From contig DATENM010000044.1 in assembly GCA_035275065.1 (NCBI GenBank), positions 62,001 to 126,000 of the forward strand: DNA of 64,000 nt, given 5' to 3'. The notes beneath the pieces are model-generated. The model was not told where the DNA came from. It worked only from the letters and a program-made list of their open reading frames with translations, and did not search any database. How positions within the stretch are numbered: the first letter of the stretch is position 1; each line of letters begins with the position of its first letter. This DNA comes from Blastocatellia bacterium (lineage in GTDB: Bacteria > Acidobacteriota > Blastocatellia > UBA7656). Positions 9,224-18,713 of the stretch are shown here, piece after piece. Position numbers and translations under genes: made by a program.

Positions 9224-9565
9224 TTAGCCCTCCGACGGTGCCAGGAACCGTTCGATGATGTCCGCCGCCCGCCGCCAGGTCTTCTCTTCTTCGGCAAGCT
9301 GTTTACGCCCGGCGCGGGTGATCGAGTAATACTTCGCCCGGCGGTTGTTGTCCGAAACGCCCCACTCGGTAGCGATCCAGCCCATCTGCTCCAACTGTAA
9401 GAGCGCCGGGTAGATCGTCCCCTGGTTGAGCTGCAAGAGGTCGCCACTGGTCTGCTCGATGCGCCGGGCGATGCCATAGCCATGCAGCGGCCCGAGGCTG
9501 TCGAGCGTCTTCAGCACCATCAGGTTGAGGGTGCCCGGCAGAATGTCGTGCTTGTCCTGTCCCAT
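9224..9565 (-). CDS. PadR-family regulator, unit 1
   Basis: A 113-aa winged-helix regulator of the acidobacterial PadR type (TIGR03433). Motifs: [41 protein letters not shown], and [16 protein letters not shown]. PadR proteins usually repress the adjacent transporter and respond to small molecules. The ATG at 9565 is chosen because AGGAGG is just upstream; a GTG at 9589 lies ahead of that site. It leads an operon with the 884-aa permease. Confidence 0.92.
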   Translation of the reverse strand: MGQDKHDILPGTLNLMVLKTLDSLGPLHGYGIARRIEQTSGDLLQLNQGTIYPALLQLEQMGWIATEWGVSDNNRRAKYYSITRAGRKQLAEEEKTWRRAADIIERFLAPSEG

Positions 9566-9590
9566 ACGCCTCCTGTTGATGAGCAACACG

Positions 9591-9619
9591 AGTCTATCTT
9601 ATCTCCTGTAGGCAGTCAA
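9591..9619 (-). promoter_or_regulatory. Sigma-70 promoter for PadR unit 1
   Basis: On the minus strand TTGACT (9614-9619), a 17-nt spacer and TAGACT (9591-9596) form a good promoter. The predicted transcript begins about 20 nt before the start codon at 9565, leaving room for the AGGAGG site. Confidence 0.65.
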
Positions 9620-9660
9620 CACGAAAATGCAGCTCGCCTCGGAGGCTCTTCGGCCAAGCC

Positions 9661-9689
9661 TTGACATTCTAGGCATCCCTTCTTATGAT
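9661..9689 (+). promoter_or_regulatory. Sigma-70 promoter for PadR unit 2
   Basis: TTGACA (9661-9666), a spacer of exactly 17 nt, and TATGAT (9684-9689) match the consensus closely. Its -35 box is the first bases of a 17-bp direct repeat, and the second repeat copy covers the start of the transcript, which suits repression by a PadR protein. Confidence 0.75.
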
Positions 9690-9709
9690 GCTTTGGCATT
9701 CTAGGCATC
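9661..9709. promoter_or_regulatory. Direct-repeat operator candidate between the PadR genes
   Basis: TTGACATTCTAGGCATC (9661-9677) and TTGGCATTCTAGGCATC (9693-9709) differ at one base and start 32 bp apart, about three helical turns, so both face the same side of the DNA. They straddle the rightward -10 box. Binding by one or both PadR proteins is inference. Confidence 0.6.
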
Positions 9710-9734
9710 AACGAATCGGAGAGGAGAACGGCGA

Positions 9735-10067
9735 TTGACACGACAGAAGGCCGACCTGTTACAGGGCACACTCGACATGCTGATCCTGAAAGCGGTCAGT
9801 TTAGGGCCGCTGCACGGCTATGGCATCATCCAGCGCATCCGCCAGATGTCGGACGAGATGCTCCACGTCGAGCAAGGCTCGCTCTACCCGGCGCTCTACC
9901 GCATCGAGCAGAAGGGCTGGGTGACTTCCGACTGGGACACGCACGAGACCGGTCGCCGCGCCAAGTTCTACAAGCTGACGCGGGCCGGGCGCAAACAGCT
10001 CGAAGCCGAAGAGGCGAGTTGGGATCGCCTGGTGCTGGCCGTCACCAAGGTGCGGCAGGCCACCTGA
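9735..10067 (+). CDS. PadR-family regulator, unit 2
   Basis: A 110-aa winged-helix regulator similar to its divergent neighbour. Motifs: [42 protein letters not shown] and [16 protein letters not shown]. It begins with TTG at 9735, preceded by GGAGAGGAG (9718-9726). Thirteen bases separate its stop from the 887-aa permease, so the pair forms an operon. It probably represses the shared spacer promoters, which carry a direct repeat. Confidence 0.92.
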   Translation: MTRQKADLLQGTLDMLILKAVSLGPLHGYGIIQRIRQMSDEMLHVEQGSLYPALYRIEQKGWVTSDWDTHETGRRAKFYKLTRAGRKQLEAEEASWDRLVLAVTKVRQAT

Positions 10068-10080
10068 AGGGCAGGCGCAG

Positions 10081-12744
10081 ATGAAGTGGTTCAATATTCT
10101 TTCAGACCGCCTGCGCGCGCTGCGCGGGCGCGAGGCGCTGCTCAGCGACATTGACGAAGAGATGCGCCTGCACGTCGAGATGGAAGTCGAGGCCAACATC
10201 GCGCGCGGCATGGCGCCGGACGAAGCGCGGCGCGCGGCGCGCCGCGCCTTCGGCAACCTCGGCGTCATCAGGGACACGGCTTACGAGGTCAGGGGAGGAG
10301 GCTTCATGGAAACGCTATTGCAAGACATTCGCTATGGCGCGCGCGTGCTGATCAAGCACAGAGGGTTCACGGCGGTCGCCGTGATCACGCTCGCTTTAGG
10401 GATTGGCGCGAACACAGCGATCTTCTCTGTGGTCAACGAGCTGCTATTGCGCCCGCTGCCGTTTCGCGACGCCGACCGGTTGGTGATGCTGTGGGAAGTA
10501 ACGCCGGAAGGCCGGCACCAGAACTCCACCTCGCGCGGCAACTATCTCGGCTGGCGCGAGCAGAACACGGTCTTCGAGAACATGGCGACCTTCTCCGACC
10601 AGCGCGTCGGCCTGACCGGCACTGGCGAGCCGGAGGAAGTCTCTATGCAGATGGCCACGCCCGAGCTGTTCGACGTACTGGGCGTCCAGCCGAGCCTCGG
10701 GCGCGGCTTCACTCAGGAGGACGCACAGCCGCGCGCGTCCAACGTCGTGGTCTTGAGCTATGGCCTGTGGCGGCGGCGCTACGGCGGCGACCCCGGCATT
10801 ATCGGTCAGAAGGTTCAGCTCAACACCCTGCCCTGCACGGTGATCGGCGTGATGCCGGCGAATTTCGAGTGGCACATCCGCAAGCGCTCAGGCACGGGCA
10901 AGCCCGCGGAAATCTGGACGATCCTGGCGATGCCGAAAGAAGGGCCGGCCCTGATTGGCCGCTTCCTCTCGACGGTGGCGCGCTTGAAGCCCGGCGTCTC
11001 GATGGCGCAGGCGCAGGCCGAGATGACAGCCATCGCCGCACGCCGCGAACAGGATGCGCCGCAGTACAACAAGGGGTGGAGCGCCGAGGTCGTGCCGCTG
11101 CGCGAGCAGTTCGTCGGCAATGTCCGGCCCGCGCTCTTGATCCTGCTCGGCGCGGTGGCTTTTGTATTGTTAATCGCATGCGCCAACGTCGCCAACCTCT
11201 TGCTTGCGAGAGCCGCGGCGCGCGAGAAAGAGATCGCCGTGCGCACGGCGCTCGGCGCGGGTCGCCGGCGCATCGTCCGCCAGTTGTTAACCGAAAGCCT
11301 GCTGCTCGCCTTGATGGGCAGCGCACTCGGATTGGTCTTGGCGTGGTGGGGCACAAGGGCACTGGTGGCGATCAGCCCGCGCGACGTCGTCAACCTGCAA
11401 GGCGTCGGCATCAATCTGACGGTGCTCGCCTGGACGCTGCTGATTTCGCTTTTGACCGGCATCATCTTCGGCCTGGCGCCGGCGATGGAAGCGACGCGAT
11501 TAAATCTCAACGACGCGCTTAAAGAAGGCGGCAAGGGCGCTGAAGGACAGGGCACCCGCAGCCGCCGCCTGCGCAGCGCCCTGGTGATTGCCGAAGTCGC
11601 GCTGGCGCTCGTGCTGCTAGTCAGCGCCGGGCTGCTGATAAAGAGCTTCAGTCACCTGCGCCACATTGACACGGGCTTCGACACCGACAACGTCTTGACG
11701 ATGGTCGTCAACCTGCCGGCCCGCAAATACAAGGAAGACCCACAAGTCATTACTTTCTTCCAGCAGACGATGGAGCGCGTACGGGCGCTGCCCGGCGTGC
11801 GCGCCGCCGGCATGGTGAACTACCTGCCGCTGTACGGCGGGCTGGGTTCGGCGACCGGCTTCACCGTCGAAGGCCGTCCCGCGCCGCCGCCGGGCGAAGA
11901 GCCTTCGACCAACGTGCGCGTCGCCGACGCCGATTACTTCGCCGCGATGAAGATTCCGCTGCTGCGCGGTCGCCTCTTCAGTGAGGCCGAAGACAGCCAG
12001 GCGCGGCACGTCGTCCTCATCAGCGACTCCATGGCGCGGCAGCACTTTCCCGGCGAAGATCCCATCGGCAAGACGATCAGCGTCGAGATGTTCGATAATC
12101 CCTACCCGACGCAGATTATCGGCGTCGTCGGCGACGCGCGCTACGACAGCTTGACCGACGCGGTGGAGCCGATGGTCTATTTCGCGCTGCCGGACCTCAC
12201 CTACTCGGTTATGACGCTCGCGGTTCGCACAGACAATGACCCGGCGGCGATAACCCCGGCGGTGCGCGACGTGATCCGCAACATAGACCCGGAGCAGCCA
12301 GTCTCCGACGTGCGCACGCTGAATCAAGTGATGGCCGCCACGCTGGGCCGCGCCCGCTTTAACACGCTGCTGCTGGGATTATTCGCGGGGCTGGCGACGC
12401 TGCTTGCAGGCGTAGGCATCTTCGGCGTGATGAACTACTCGGTGACGCTGCGGACGCGCGAGATCGGCATTCGCATGGCGCTCGGCGCACAGCCCGGCCA
12501 GGTGCTGATGCTCGTGCTCAAGCAAGGTCTTCTGCTGACCACGCTCGGCATCGGCATCGGACTCGGCGGCGCGCTGCTGCTGACGCGACTCATATCAGGG
12601 TTGCTTTTCGGAGTGGCGGCCACCGACCCGATGACCTTTGCCGCCATCGTCGTGCTGCTCGCGGTCGTGTCGCTGATCGCCTGCTACATCCCTGCGCGCC
12701 GAGCGACGCGCGTAGACCCGCTGATCGGCTTACGCTATGAGTAA
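10081..12744 (+). CDS. ADOP-type ABC transporter permease, unit 2
   Basis: An 887-aa permease with the same layout as the one at 6566: prefix domain ([19 protein letters not shown]), first helix ([21 protein letters not shown]), MacB-like periplasmic domain, FtsX helices ([22 protein letters not shown]), a second periplasmic domain, and a terminal helix set ending [14 protein letters not shown]. The two halves look internally duplicated, as in the ADOP family. The upstream AGGGCAGG serves as binding site. It is diverged from the 6566 copy, so the head-to-head arrangement is old or the genes came from different sources. Confidence 0.93.
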   Translation: MKWFNILSDRLRALRGREALLSDIDEEMRLHVEMEVEANIARGMAPDEARRAARRAFGNLGVIRDTAYEVRGGGFMETLLQDIRYGARVLIKHRGFTAVAVITLALGIGANTAIFSVVNELLLRPLPFRDADRLVMLWEVTPEGRHQNSTSRGNYLGWREQNTVFENMATFSDQRVGLTGTGEPEEVSMQMATPELFDVLGVQPSLGRGFTQEDAQPRASNVVVLSYGLWRRRYGGDPGIIGQKVQLNTLPCTVIGVMPANFEWHIRKRSGTGKPAEIWTILAMPKEGPALIGRFLSTVARLKPGVSMAQAQAEMTAIAARREQDAPQYNKGWSAEVVPLREQFVGNVRPALLILLGAVAFVLLIACANVANLLLARAAAREKEIAVRTALGAGRRRIVRQLLTESLLLALMGSALGLVLAWWGTRALVAISPRDVVNLQGVGINLTVLAWTLLISLLTGIIFGLAPAMEATRLNLNDALKEGGKGAEGQGTRSRRLRSALVIAEVALALVLLVSAGLLIKSFSHLRHIDTGFDTDNVLTMVVNLPARKYKEDPQVITFFQQTMERVRALPGVRAAGMVNYLPLYGGLGSATGFTVEGRPAPPPGEEPSTNVRVADADYFAAMKIPLLRGRLFSEAEDSQARHVVLISDSMARQHFPGEDPIGKTISVEMFDNPYPTQIIGVVGDARYDSLTDAVEPMVYFALPDLTYSVMTLAVRTDNDPAAITPAVRDVIRNIDPEQPVSDVRTLNQVMAATLGRARFNTLLLGLFAGLATLLAGVGIFGVMNYSVTLRTREIGIRMALGAQPGQVLMLVLKQGLLLTTLGIGIGLGGALLLTRLISGLLFGVAATDPMTFAAIVVLLAVVSLIACYIPARRATRVDPLIGLRYE

Positions 12745-12757
12745 GGAATCACAGACA

Positions 12758-12943
12758 CGCACAGGTGAACACGGATAAGCGTCTGAATCTATCCGTGTTC
12801 ACCTGTGCGCCAGGGCCTATTCATTCTCGAATAACCATGGGGATATAAACCGCCAAGACGCCAAGACCGCCAAGAAAAGCTCTGTGTTCTCTTGGCGTCC
12901 TTGGCGTCTTGGCGGTTCAAGTCCGGAGAATGAATAGACCCTG
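12758..12943. repeat. Nested palindromic element in the 304-bp spacer
   Basis: The spacer 12745-13048 holds three inverted repeats and no gene. First, a 20-bp perfect pair at 12758-12777 and 12790-12809 (core GTGAACACGGATA). Second, 18-bp arms at 12811-12828 and 12926-12943 with one mismatch. Third, nested inside these, 28-bp arms at 12848-12875 and 12890-12917 built of CGCCAAGA-type units with two mismatches. ACCTGTGCGCC also recurs directly (12801-12811 and 12944-12954). No T tract follows. Confidence 0.85.
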
Positions 12944-13048
12944 ACCTGTGCGCCTCTGTGGTTTCATTTCCCGCCGCCGTTTCGCTATACTCCTCTTTCA
13001 AAGAAACCCCGCAAGGCGTGCCCGAAAAAAATGCTCCGAGGTAGAACT

Positions 13049-16000
13049 GTGTTGCGCAAGATCGCCGTTTGCCTGTTGATCCTTTCATTCGCCTTCTCTG
13101 TTCAAGCTCAACCGCCGCAGGCGAAGCCTGACGCGCCGAAAGACGCGGCAAAGAAGCCCGAAGCCTGGGACGTCGAAGGCGACCACGGCCCGTCGAGGCT
13201 CGTCGAATTCGACACGGACGAGGGCACCTGGATGAGCTGCGACGTGTCGCCCGATGGCCAGTGGGTCGTCTTCGACTTGCTCGGCGACATCTACAAAATG
13301 CCGATCACGGGCGGCAAGGCCGAGCTGCTCGCGGGCGGCCAGTCGTGGGAAGCGCAGCCACGCTTCAGCCCCGATGGCCGCCTTATCGCCTTCACGTCGG
13401 ACCGCGACGGCGGCGACAACATCTGGGTGATGGACACGGATGGCAAGAACCGTCGGCAGGTGACGAAAGAGACTTACCGGCTGGTCAACTCGCCTGCATG
13501 GACGCCCGACGGTCAGTACATCGTCGTGCGCAAGCACTTCGTTGACCAGCGCTCGCTGGGTGCGGGCGAAATCTGGATGTATCACGTCACCGGCGGCAAT
13601 GGAGTTCAGCTTACAGAGAAGCCGAACTGGACGGCGAACGGCGGCGAGCCGGCGGTTGACCCCAAAGGCCGCTTCGTCTACTTCGTGCAGAGCACGGCCT
13701 TCGACTACAACAAGAACGTCTACGACGCGATCTACTGGATCGAGCGTTACGACACGACCAGCGGGCGGCGCGCAGTCTTCGTGCGCGGCTCGGGCGGCGC
13801 GATCCGCCCGCAGGTCTCGCCCGATGGCCGTTATCTCTCGTTCATCCGCCGCGACGGCTTGAAGACCGTGCTCTACCTGCGCGAGATCAGTAGCGGACGC
13901 GAGTGGCCGGTCTACGACAACCTGACGCGCGACCAGCAGGAGACCTGGGCGGTCTTCGGCACCTACCCCGGCTACAATTGGACACCCGACGGTCAGAGCA
14001 TCGTCATCACCGCGCAAGGCAAGTTCGTGCGCGTTGACGTGAACCGCAAGCAGGCGACGCCGATTCCCTTCACCGCGCACGTCGCGCAGAAAGTTACAGA
14101 GGCCGTGCGCTTCGCACAAACGGTCGCGCCCGACCGCGACCATGCCCGACTGCTGCGCTGGGCGAAGAAGAATAACGAGCGGATCATCTACAGCGCCCTC
14201 GGCAAGCTCTACGTCAAGGAAGGCGACGCCGCGCCGCGCCGCTTGCTAAACACCGCGGCCCTCGAATACGCGCCGAGCTTCAGCGCCGACGGCAGCCGAA
14301 TCACCTACGTCACCTGGACGGATGCCGACAAGGGCGCGGTCTGGGTGGCGAACGCCGATGGCTCGAACGCGCGCAAGATCACGACCGTGGGGGATCAGTA
14401 CGCGAATCCGGTTTTCTCGCCCGACGGCGCGAAGGTCGCGTACCTGAAAGGCCGCGGCAGCGTCTACCACGAAGAAGACCTGGCGAGCGAATCCACCTTC
14501 GAGATTCATTACTGGGACGGCAGCGCGCACCATTACGTCATTGACGTCTTCAGCCGCGGCTCGAACGCGCGCATGCCCATCCTGAGCTTCGACCCGGCCG
14601 GCGAGCGCATTAATTTCATGGAGTCGAAGCCTCTGCCCACGGGCGGCGCGACCACTTACCTGAGCAGCGTCAAGCTGACGGGCGACGATTACAAACAGCA
14701 CATCGAGTCGAAGTACGCGGCGGAACTTATCCCGTCGCCGGATGGCCGATGGGTGGCGTTCAAGGAACTGCACAAGCTCTACGTCGCGCCGCTGCCGCAG
14801 ACCGGCAAGCTATTGAAACTGTCGGCGACCGAAACCGTCGTGCCGGTGAAGACGCTGTCGAATGCTTCGGGCGACTGGCTCGCGTGGTCGCGCGACAGCC
14901 GCAGCGTACAGTGGACAGCGGGCGAGAACTTCTTCGAGCAGTCGCTCGAAAACGTCACGCGCCCGCTGGCCAAAGACGAGAAAGCGCCGGAACCGCGCGC
15001 CGTGAAGATCGGGTTCGAGTTCGAGACGGCGCGACCGCGCGGTTTGGTGGCGCTCACCAACGCGCGCCTCATCACGATGCGCGGCGACGAGGTCATCGAG
15101 CGCGGCACGATCCTCATCGAAGACAACCGCATCAAAGCCATCGGCGCGAACGTCAACATTCCGGCCACGGCGCGGCGCATCGACATGGCCGGCAAGACGA
15201 TCATGCCCGGCCTCGTAGATGTTCACTCGCACATGGGCTACAACACGCTCGACATCATGCCCGAACGCCAGTGGCCGTATTACGCCAACCTCGCCTATGG
15301 CGTGACGACGACGCACGACCCGTCGGCCTCGACGCAACTGGTCTTTGCGCAGTCCGAGATGGTCAAGGCGGGCGCGATGGTCGGGCCGCGCGTCTTCTCG
15401 ACGGGCTACATCCTCTATGGCGCGGAGAACGTCGAGAAGACGGTCATCAACGGCTACGACGACGCGAAGGCGGCGCTTGAACGCATGAAGGCGGTCGGCG
15501 CGTTCAGCGTGAAAAGTTATAACCAGCCGCGTCGCAACCAGCGGCAGCAGATCATCAAGGCGGCGCGCGACCTACACATGATGGTGGTGCCCGAAGGCGG
15601 CTCGACTTACTTCTACAACATGACCGAAATTCTCGACGGTCACACGGGCATCGAGCATGCCGTGCCGGTCGCGCCGCTCTACAAAGACGCGATCCAGCTT
15701 TTCGCCAAGAGTAAGACGGGCTACACGCCGACGTTGATCGTCGGCTACGGCGGCATCTGGGGCGAGAACTACTGGTATCAGCACTCGAACGTCTGGGAGA
15801 ACGAGCACCTGATGCGCTTTACGCCGCGCGCCGTCGTTGACGAGCGCGCACGCCGCCGCATGATGGTGCCCGAAGACGACTTTTACCACTTCGAGCTGGC
15901 GAAGTCTGCCAAAGACGTGCTGCGCGCCGGCGGCCACGTGCAACTCGGCGCGCACGGCCAGCTTCAGGGGATGGGCGCGCACTGGGAGCTGTGGATGTTG

Positions 16001-16267
16001 CAGCAGGGCGGCATGACGCCGATGGAGGCGATCCGTTGCGGCACCCTCTACGGCGCGCAGTACCTCGGCCTTGATAAAGACATCGGCTCGCTCGAAGTCG
16101 GCAAGCTCGCCGACCTGATGGTGACGGATAAGAACCCGCTCGACAACATCCGCAACAGCGAGACGATCCGTTTCGTGATGATCAACGGCGCGCTCTACGA
16201 CACCAGCAACATGGACGAGGTCTATCCCGAAGCCAGGGCGCGGGCCAAATTCTTCTGGGAGCGTTGA
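13049..16267 (+). CDS. Secreted TolB-propeller/amidohydrolase fusion
   Basis: A 1072-aa exported two-part protein. The first two thirds hold repeated PD40/TolB blades (SPDGQWVVFDL, SPDGRLIAFTSDRDG, TPDGQYIVV, SADGSRITYV, SPDGRWVAF). From about residue 680 a metal-dependent amidohydrolase follows, with its beta-sandwich part (LTNARLITMRGDEVIERG), metal motif VDVHSHMG, active-site lysine region FSVKSYNQ, a later GIEHAV histidine and the closing GKLADLMVTDKNPLDN. GTG at 13049 is preferred over ATG at 13031 because GAGGT lies six bases before it and the signal peptide then starts at once. The substrate may be a peptide or cyclic amide. Confidence 0.9.
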   Translation: MLRKIAVCLLILSFAFSVQAQPPQAKPDAPKDAAKKPEAWDVEGDHGPSRLVEFDTDEGTWMSCDVSPDGQWVVFDLLGDIYKMPITGGKAELLAGGQSWEAQPRFSPDGRLIAFTSDRDGGDNIWVMDTDGKNRRQVTKETYRLVNSPAWTPDGQYIVVRKHFVDQRSLGAGEIWMYHVTGGNGVQLTEKPNWTANGGEPAVDPKGRFVYFVQSTAFDYNKNVYDAIYWIERYDTTSGRRAVFVRGSGGAIRPQVSPDGRYLSFIRRDGLKTVLYLREISSGREWPVYDNLTRDQQETWAVFGTYPGYNWTPDGQSIVITAQGKFVRVDVNRKQATPIPFTAHVAQKVTEAVRFAQTVAPDRDHARLLRWAKKNNERIIYSALGKLYVKEGDAAPRRLLNTAALEYAPSFSADGSRITYVTWTDADKGAVWVANADGSNARKITTVGDQYANPVFSPDGAKVAYLKGRGSVYHEEDLASESTFEIHYWDGSAHHYVIDVFSRGSNARMPILSFDPAGERINFMESKPLPTGGATTYLSSVKLTGDDYKQHIESKYAAELIPSPDGRWVAFKELHKLYVAPLPQTGKLLKLSATETVVPVKTLSNASGDWLAWSRDSRSVQWTAGENFFEQSLENVTRPLAKDEKAPEPRAVKIGFEFETARPRGLVALTNARLITMRGDEVIERGTILIEDNRIKAIGANVNIPATARRIDMAGKTIMPGLVDVHSHMGYNTLDIMPERQWPYYANLAYGVTTTHDPSASTQLVFAQSEMVKAGAMVGPRVFSTGYILYGAENVEKTVINGYDDAKAALERMKAVGAFSVKSYNQPRRNQRQQIIKAARDLHMMVVPEGGSTYFYNMTEILDGHTGIEHAVPVAPLYKDAIQLFAKSKTGYTPTLIVGYGGIWGENYWYQHSNVWENEHLMRFTPRAVVDERARRRMMVPEDDFYHFELAKSAKDVLRAGGHVQLGAHGQLQGMGAHWELWMLQQGGMTPMEAIRCGTLYGAQYLGLDKDIGSLEVGKLADLMVTDKNPLDNIRNSETIRFVMINGALYDTSNMDEVYPEARARAKFFWER

Positions 16268-16409
16268 GCACCGGGAGCCATTCTTCACAGCAGAGGATGG
16301 CCCTCAGGGCTTCCCATAATTGCGCGGCGCGGCACGCAAATTCCTGTTGCACAAAGCCTAAACGCTGTGTCAGCATTAAGCAGGCTCTATCAAGTCTGGA
16401 GGTTTGACG

Positions 16410-16808
16410 ATGGAGACCGAGTCGCCTACGGTGCTTCTGATTGAAGATCACGAAGACACGCGAAAGATGCTTTCACTGCTGTTCGACGAATGGGGTTATC
16501 GGGCAACAATCGCGCCGAGCGCCACCGAAGGCTTGAAACACCTGCTCGAACAAGGCTTCGACCTGATTATTCTCGACAACTGGCTTCCCGACCTCGACGG
16601 CGTCGAGCTCTGTCGACAGGTGCGCACCGTTGACCGGCAGACGCCCATCATCTTTTACTCGGCCGCCGGCATGGGCAGCGAAGACCGCGAGGCGATGGAT
16701 TCGGGCGCCAACGCCTTCGTCTCGAAGAGCGGCAGCCTCGGCGAGCTGCGCGAGACCATGACCGCACAGTTAAAGCGGACCAACGGCAAAGTCTTCAAGC
16801 ACGCCTGA
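16410..16808 (+). CDS. Single-domain response regulator
   Basis: A 132-aa CheY-like receiver with no output domain. The acidic pair E12-D13, the phosphoacceptor D56 (LIILDNWLPDLDG), the FYSAAG switch serine and the FVSKSGS lysine are all present. Such proteins relay phosphate or act by protein contact. GGAGG lies seven bases ahead of the ATG at 16410. No histidine kinase lies next to it, so its partner is elsewhere. Confidence 0.92.
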   Translation: METESPTVLLIEDHEDTRKMLSLLFDEWGYRATIAPSATEGLKHLLEQGFDLIILDNWLPDLDGVELCRQVRTVDRQTPIIFYSAAGMGSEDREAMDSGANAFVSKSGSLGELRETMTAQLKRTNGKVFKHA

Positions 16809-16934
16809 GCTGGCGCTACGGCTACGCGGCCTGAAAAGAAAAAAGTAACCGGCGGCATTGCCCGCCAGTACATGAAGCTTCCAAGCCTTTCACGCACGAT
16901 TGCACGAATACCGCATCTACTTAGGAGGACAGCC

Positions 16935-18611
16935 ATGCAAAAACATCGATTCATGACGCTGCTGCTGGTCATCAGCTTGCTGACCACAGGCACGGCGGCG
17001 CTCGCCCAGCCGCCGCAAGAAAAGTTTGACGAAGCGGCGATCAATAAGATCAAGGAAGAAGGATTACAGCACTCGCAGGTGATGGACACCTTGAGCTACA
17101 TCACCGACGTGACGGGTGCGCGCCTGACCGGCTCGCCCAACCTTCGCGCCGCGCAGGAGTGGGCGAAGAATAAGCTCGCCTCGTGGGGACTGGCGAACGC
17201 CCACCTCGAAGCCTGGGGGCCGTTCGGGCGCGGCTGGTCGCTGGAAGGCTTTGCCGCGAACCAGGTGAAGCCCTATTACGCGCCGCTGATCGCTTACCCG
17301 AAAGCCTGGTCGCCTTCGACCAACGGCGCGGTGCGCGGCGAAGTCGTCTATCTGAACGCCGCGAGCGCCGACGAGCTTGAAAAGTACAAGGGCAAGCTGA
17401 AAGGCGCCATCGTCCTGATCGATAAGCCGCGCGAAGTCAAAGCGCACTTCGAGCCCGAAGGCCACCGCCTGAGCGACAGCGACCTGTGGAAGCTCGCCAA
17501 CGCCGACGCGCCGGGCACGACGCCGGGCGGCCGCCCCGCTTTCCGTCTCACCGACGAACAGCGCGCCGCGATGGAGATGCTGAATAAGAAATGGCAATTC
17601 GTCGCCGCCGAAGGCGCAGCCGTCGTGCTGGAGCCGGGACGCGGCGATGGCGGCAACATGATCGTCAGCGCCGTCAACATCCCCGCGCCGGTTGATACGC
17701 CATTTGACCGCCGCCCGCGCGCCTGGGCCAAAGACGTCACCGGCGTCGTGCCGCAGGCCGTCGTCGCCGCCGAGCATTACAACCGGCTGGTGCGCATGAT
17801 CGAGCGCGGCGCGCGGCCCGAGCTTGAGATCAACATCAACACGCGCTTTCTCGATCAGGATTTGATGAGCCACAACGTCATCGCCGAAATCCCCGGCACC
17901 GACCTGAAAGACGAAGTGGTCATGCTGGGCGCGCACTTCGATTCGTGGCATTCGGGCACCGGCGCGACCGACAACGCCGCCGGCTCGGCGGTCATGATGG
18001 AAGCCGTGCGCATCCTGCAAACCCTTGGCCTGAAGCCGCGCCGCACGATTCGCATCGGGCTGTGGAGCGGCGAAGAAGAAGGGCTGCTAGGCTCGCGCGC
18101 TTACGTCGCCGAACATTTTGCCAAGCGCACGGACGCCAACCCGCAGCCGGGCAGCAACACCGCGCCGCAGTTCGAGTTCAAGCCGGAGTGGGATAAAGTC
18201 GCGGGTTACTTCAACATTGACAACGGCACGGGCAAGATTCGCGGCATCTACCTGCAAGGCAACGAAGCGGTGCGCCCGATCTTCCGCGCATGGTTTGCGC
18301 CGTTCAAAGACATGGTCGGCACCACCAAAGAGAACAGCATCGCGACGTTGTCAATCGCCAACACCGGCGGCACCGATCACCTGTCATTTGACGCGGTCGG
18401 GTTGCCGGGCTTCCAGTTCATCCAGGATACGATTGAATACGACTCGCGCACGCACCACTACAACATGGACGTGTACGACCGCATTCAAGAAGACGACATG
18501 AAGCAGATGGCGGTTATCGTCGCCGCCTTCGTTTACAACACCGCCATGCGCGACCAGAAGCTGCCGCGCAAGGCGACGCCGGGCCAGCCCAACGCCCGCG
18601 CCGGGCAATAA
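16935..18611 (+). CDS. Secreted M28-family zinc peptidase
   Basis: A 558-aa exported aminopeptidase-like protein. A signal peptide (RFMTLLLVISLLTTGTAALAQ) precedes a region with a PA-type insert, then the M28 catalytic domain: HFDSWHSGTGATDNAAG (zinc His and bridging Asp), SGEEEGLLGS (general base and zinc Glu), NIDNGTG (Asp) and SRTHHYNMD (last His). All five ligand positions look intact. The ATG at 16935 has AGGAGG seven bases upstream. It probably removes N-terminal residues from periplasmic or extracellular peptides. Confidence 0.92.
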   Translation: MQKHRFMTLLLVISLLTTGTAALAQPPQEKFDEAAINKIKEEGLQHSQVMDTLSYITDVTGARLTGSPNLRAAQEWAKNKLASWGLANAHLEAWGPFGRGWSLEGFAANQVKPYYAPLIAYPKAWSPSTNGAVRGEVVYLNAASADELEKYKGKLKGAIVLIDKPREVKAHFEPEGHRLSDSDLWKLANADAPGTTPGGRPAFRLTDEQRAAMEMLNKKWQFVAAEGAAVVLEPGRGDGGNMIVSAVNIPAPVDTPFDRRPRAWAKDVTGVVPQAVVAAEHYNRLVRMIERGARPELEININTRFLDQDLMSHNVIAEIPGTDLKDEVVMLGAHFDSWHSGTGATDNAAGSAVMMEAVRILQTLGLKPRRTIRIGLWSGEEEGLLGSRAYVAEHFAKRTDANPQPGSNTAPQFEFKPEWDKVAGYFNIDNGTGKIRGIYLQGNEAVRPIFRAWFAPFKDMVGTTKENSIATLSIANTGGTDHLSFDAVGLPGFQFIQDTIEYDSRTHHYNMDVYDRIQEDDMKQMAVIVAAFVYNTAMRDQKLPRKATPGQPNARAGQ

Positions 18612-18616
18612 AAGAT

Positions 18617-18711
18617 CAGGAGGCAGGAGGCGGTAGGCAGTTAGGTATCGCTCGGCGACTGCCTCCTGCTTCCTGCTTCCTGCCTCCTGCCTCCTGCCTC
18701 CTGCCTCCTGG
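18617..18711. repeat. Heptamer palindrome (AGGAGGC units)
   Basis: Left arm 18617-18640 carries AGGAGGC-type units; right arm from 18659 to 18711 has about seven inverted units (TGCCTCC, some TGCTTCC). The spacer between two convergent stop codons is almost entirely this element; the aldehyde dehydrogenase stop is at 18714. Confidence 0.85.
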
Positions 18712-18713
18712 CG

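Noticed and set aside
12848..12917. CRISPR-like look of repeated CGCCAAGA units
   Set aside because: Units are contiguous, 8-9 bp long and inverted. There are no spacers and no cas genes.
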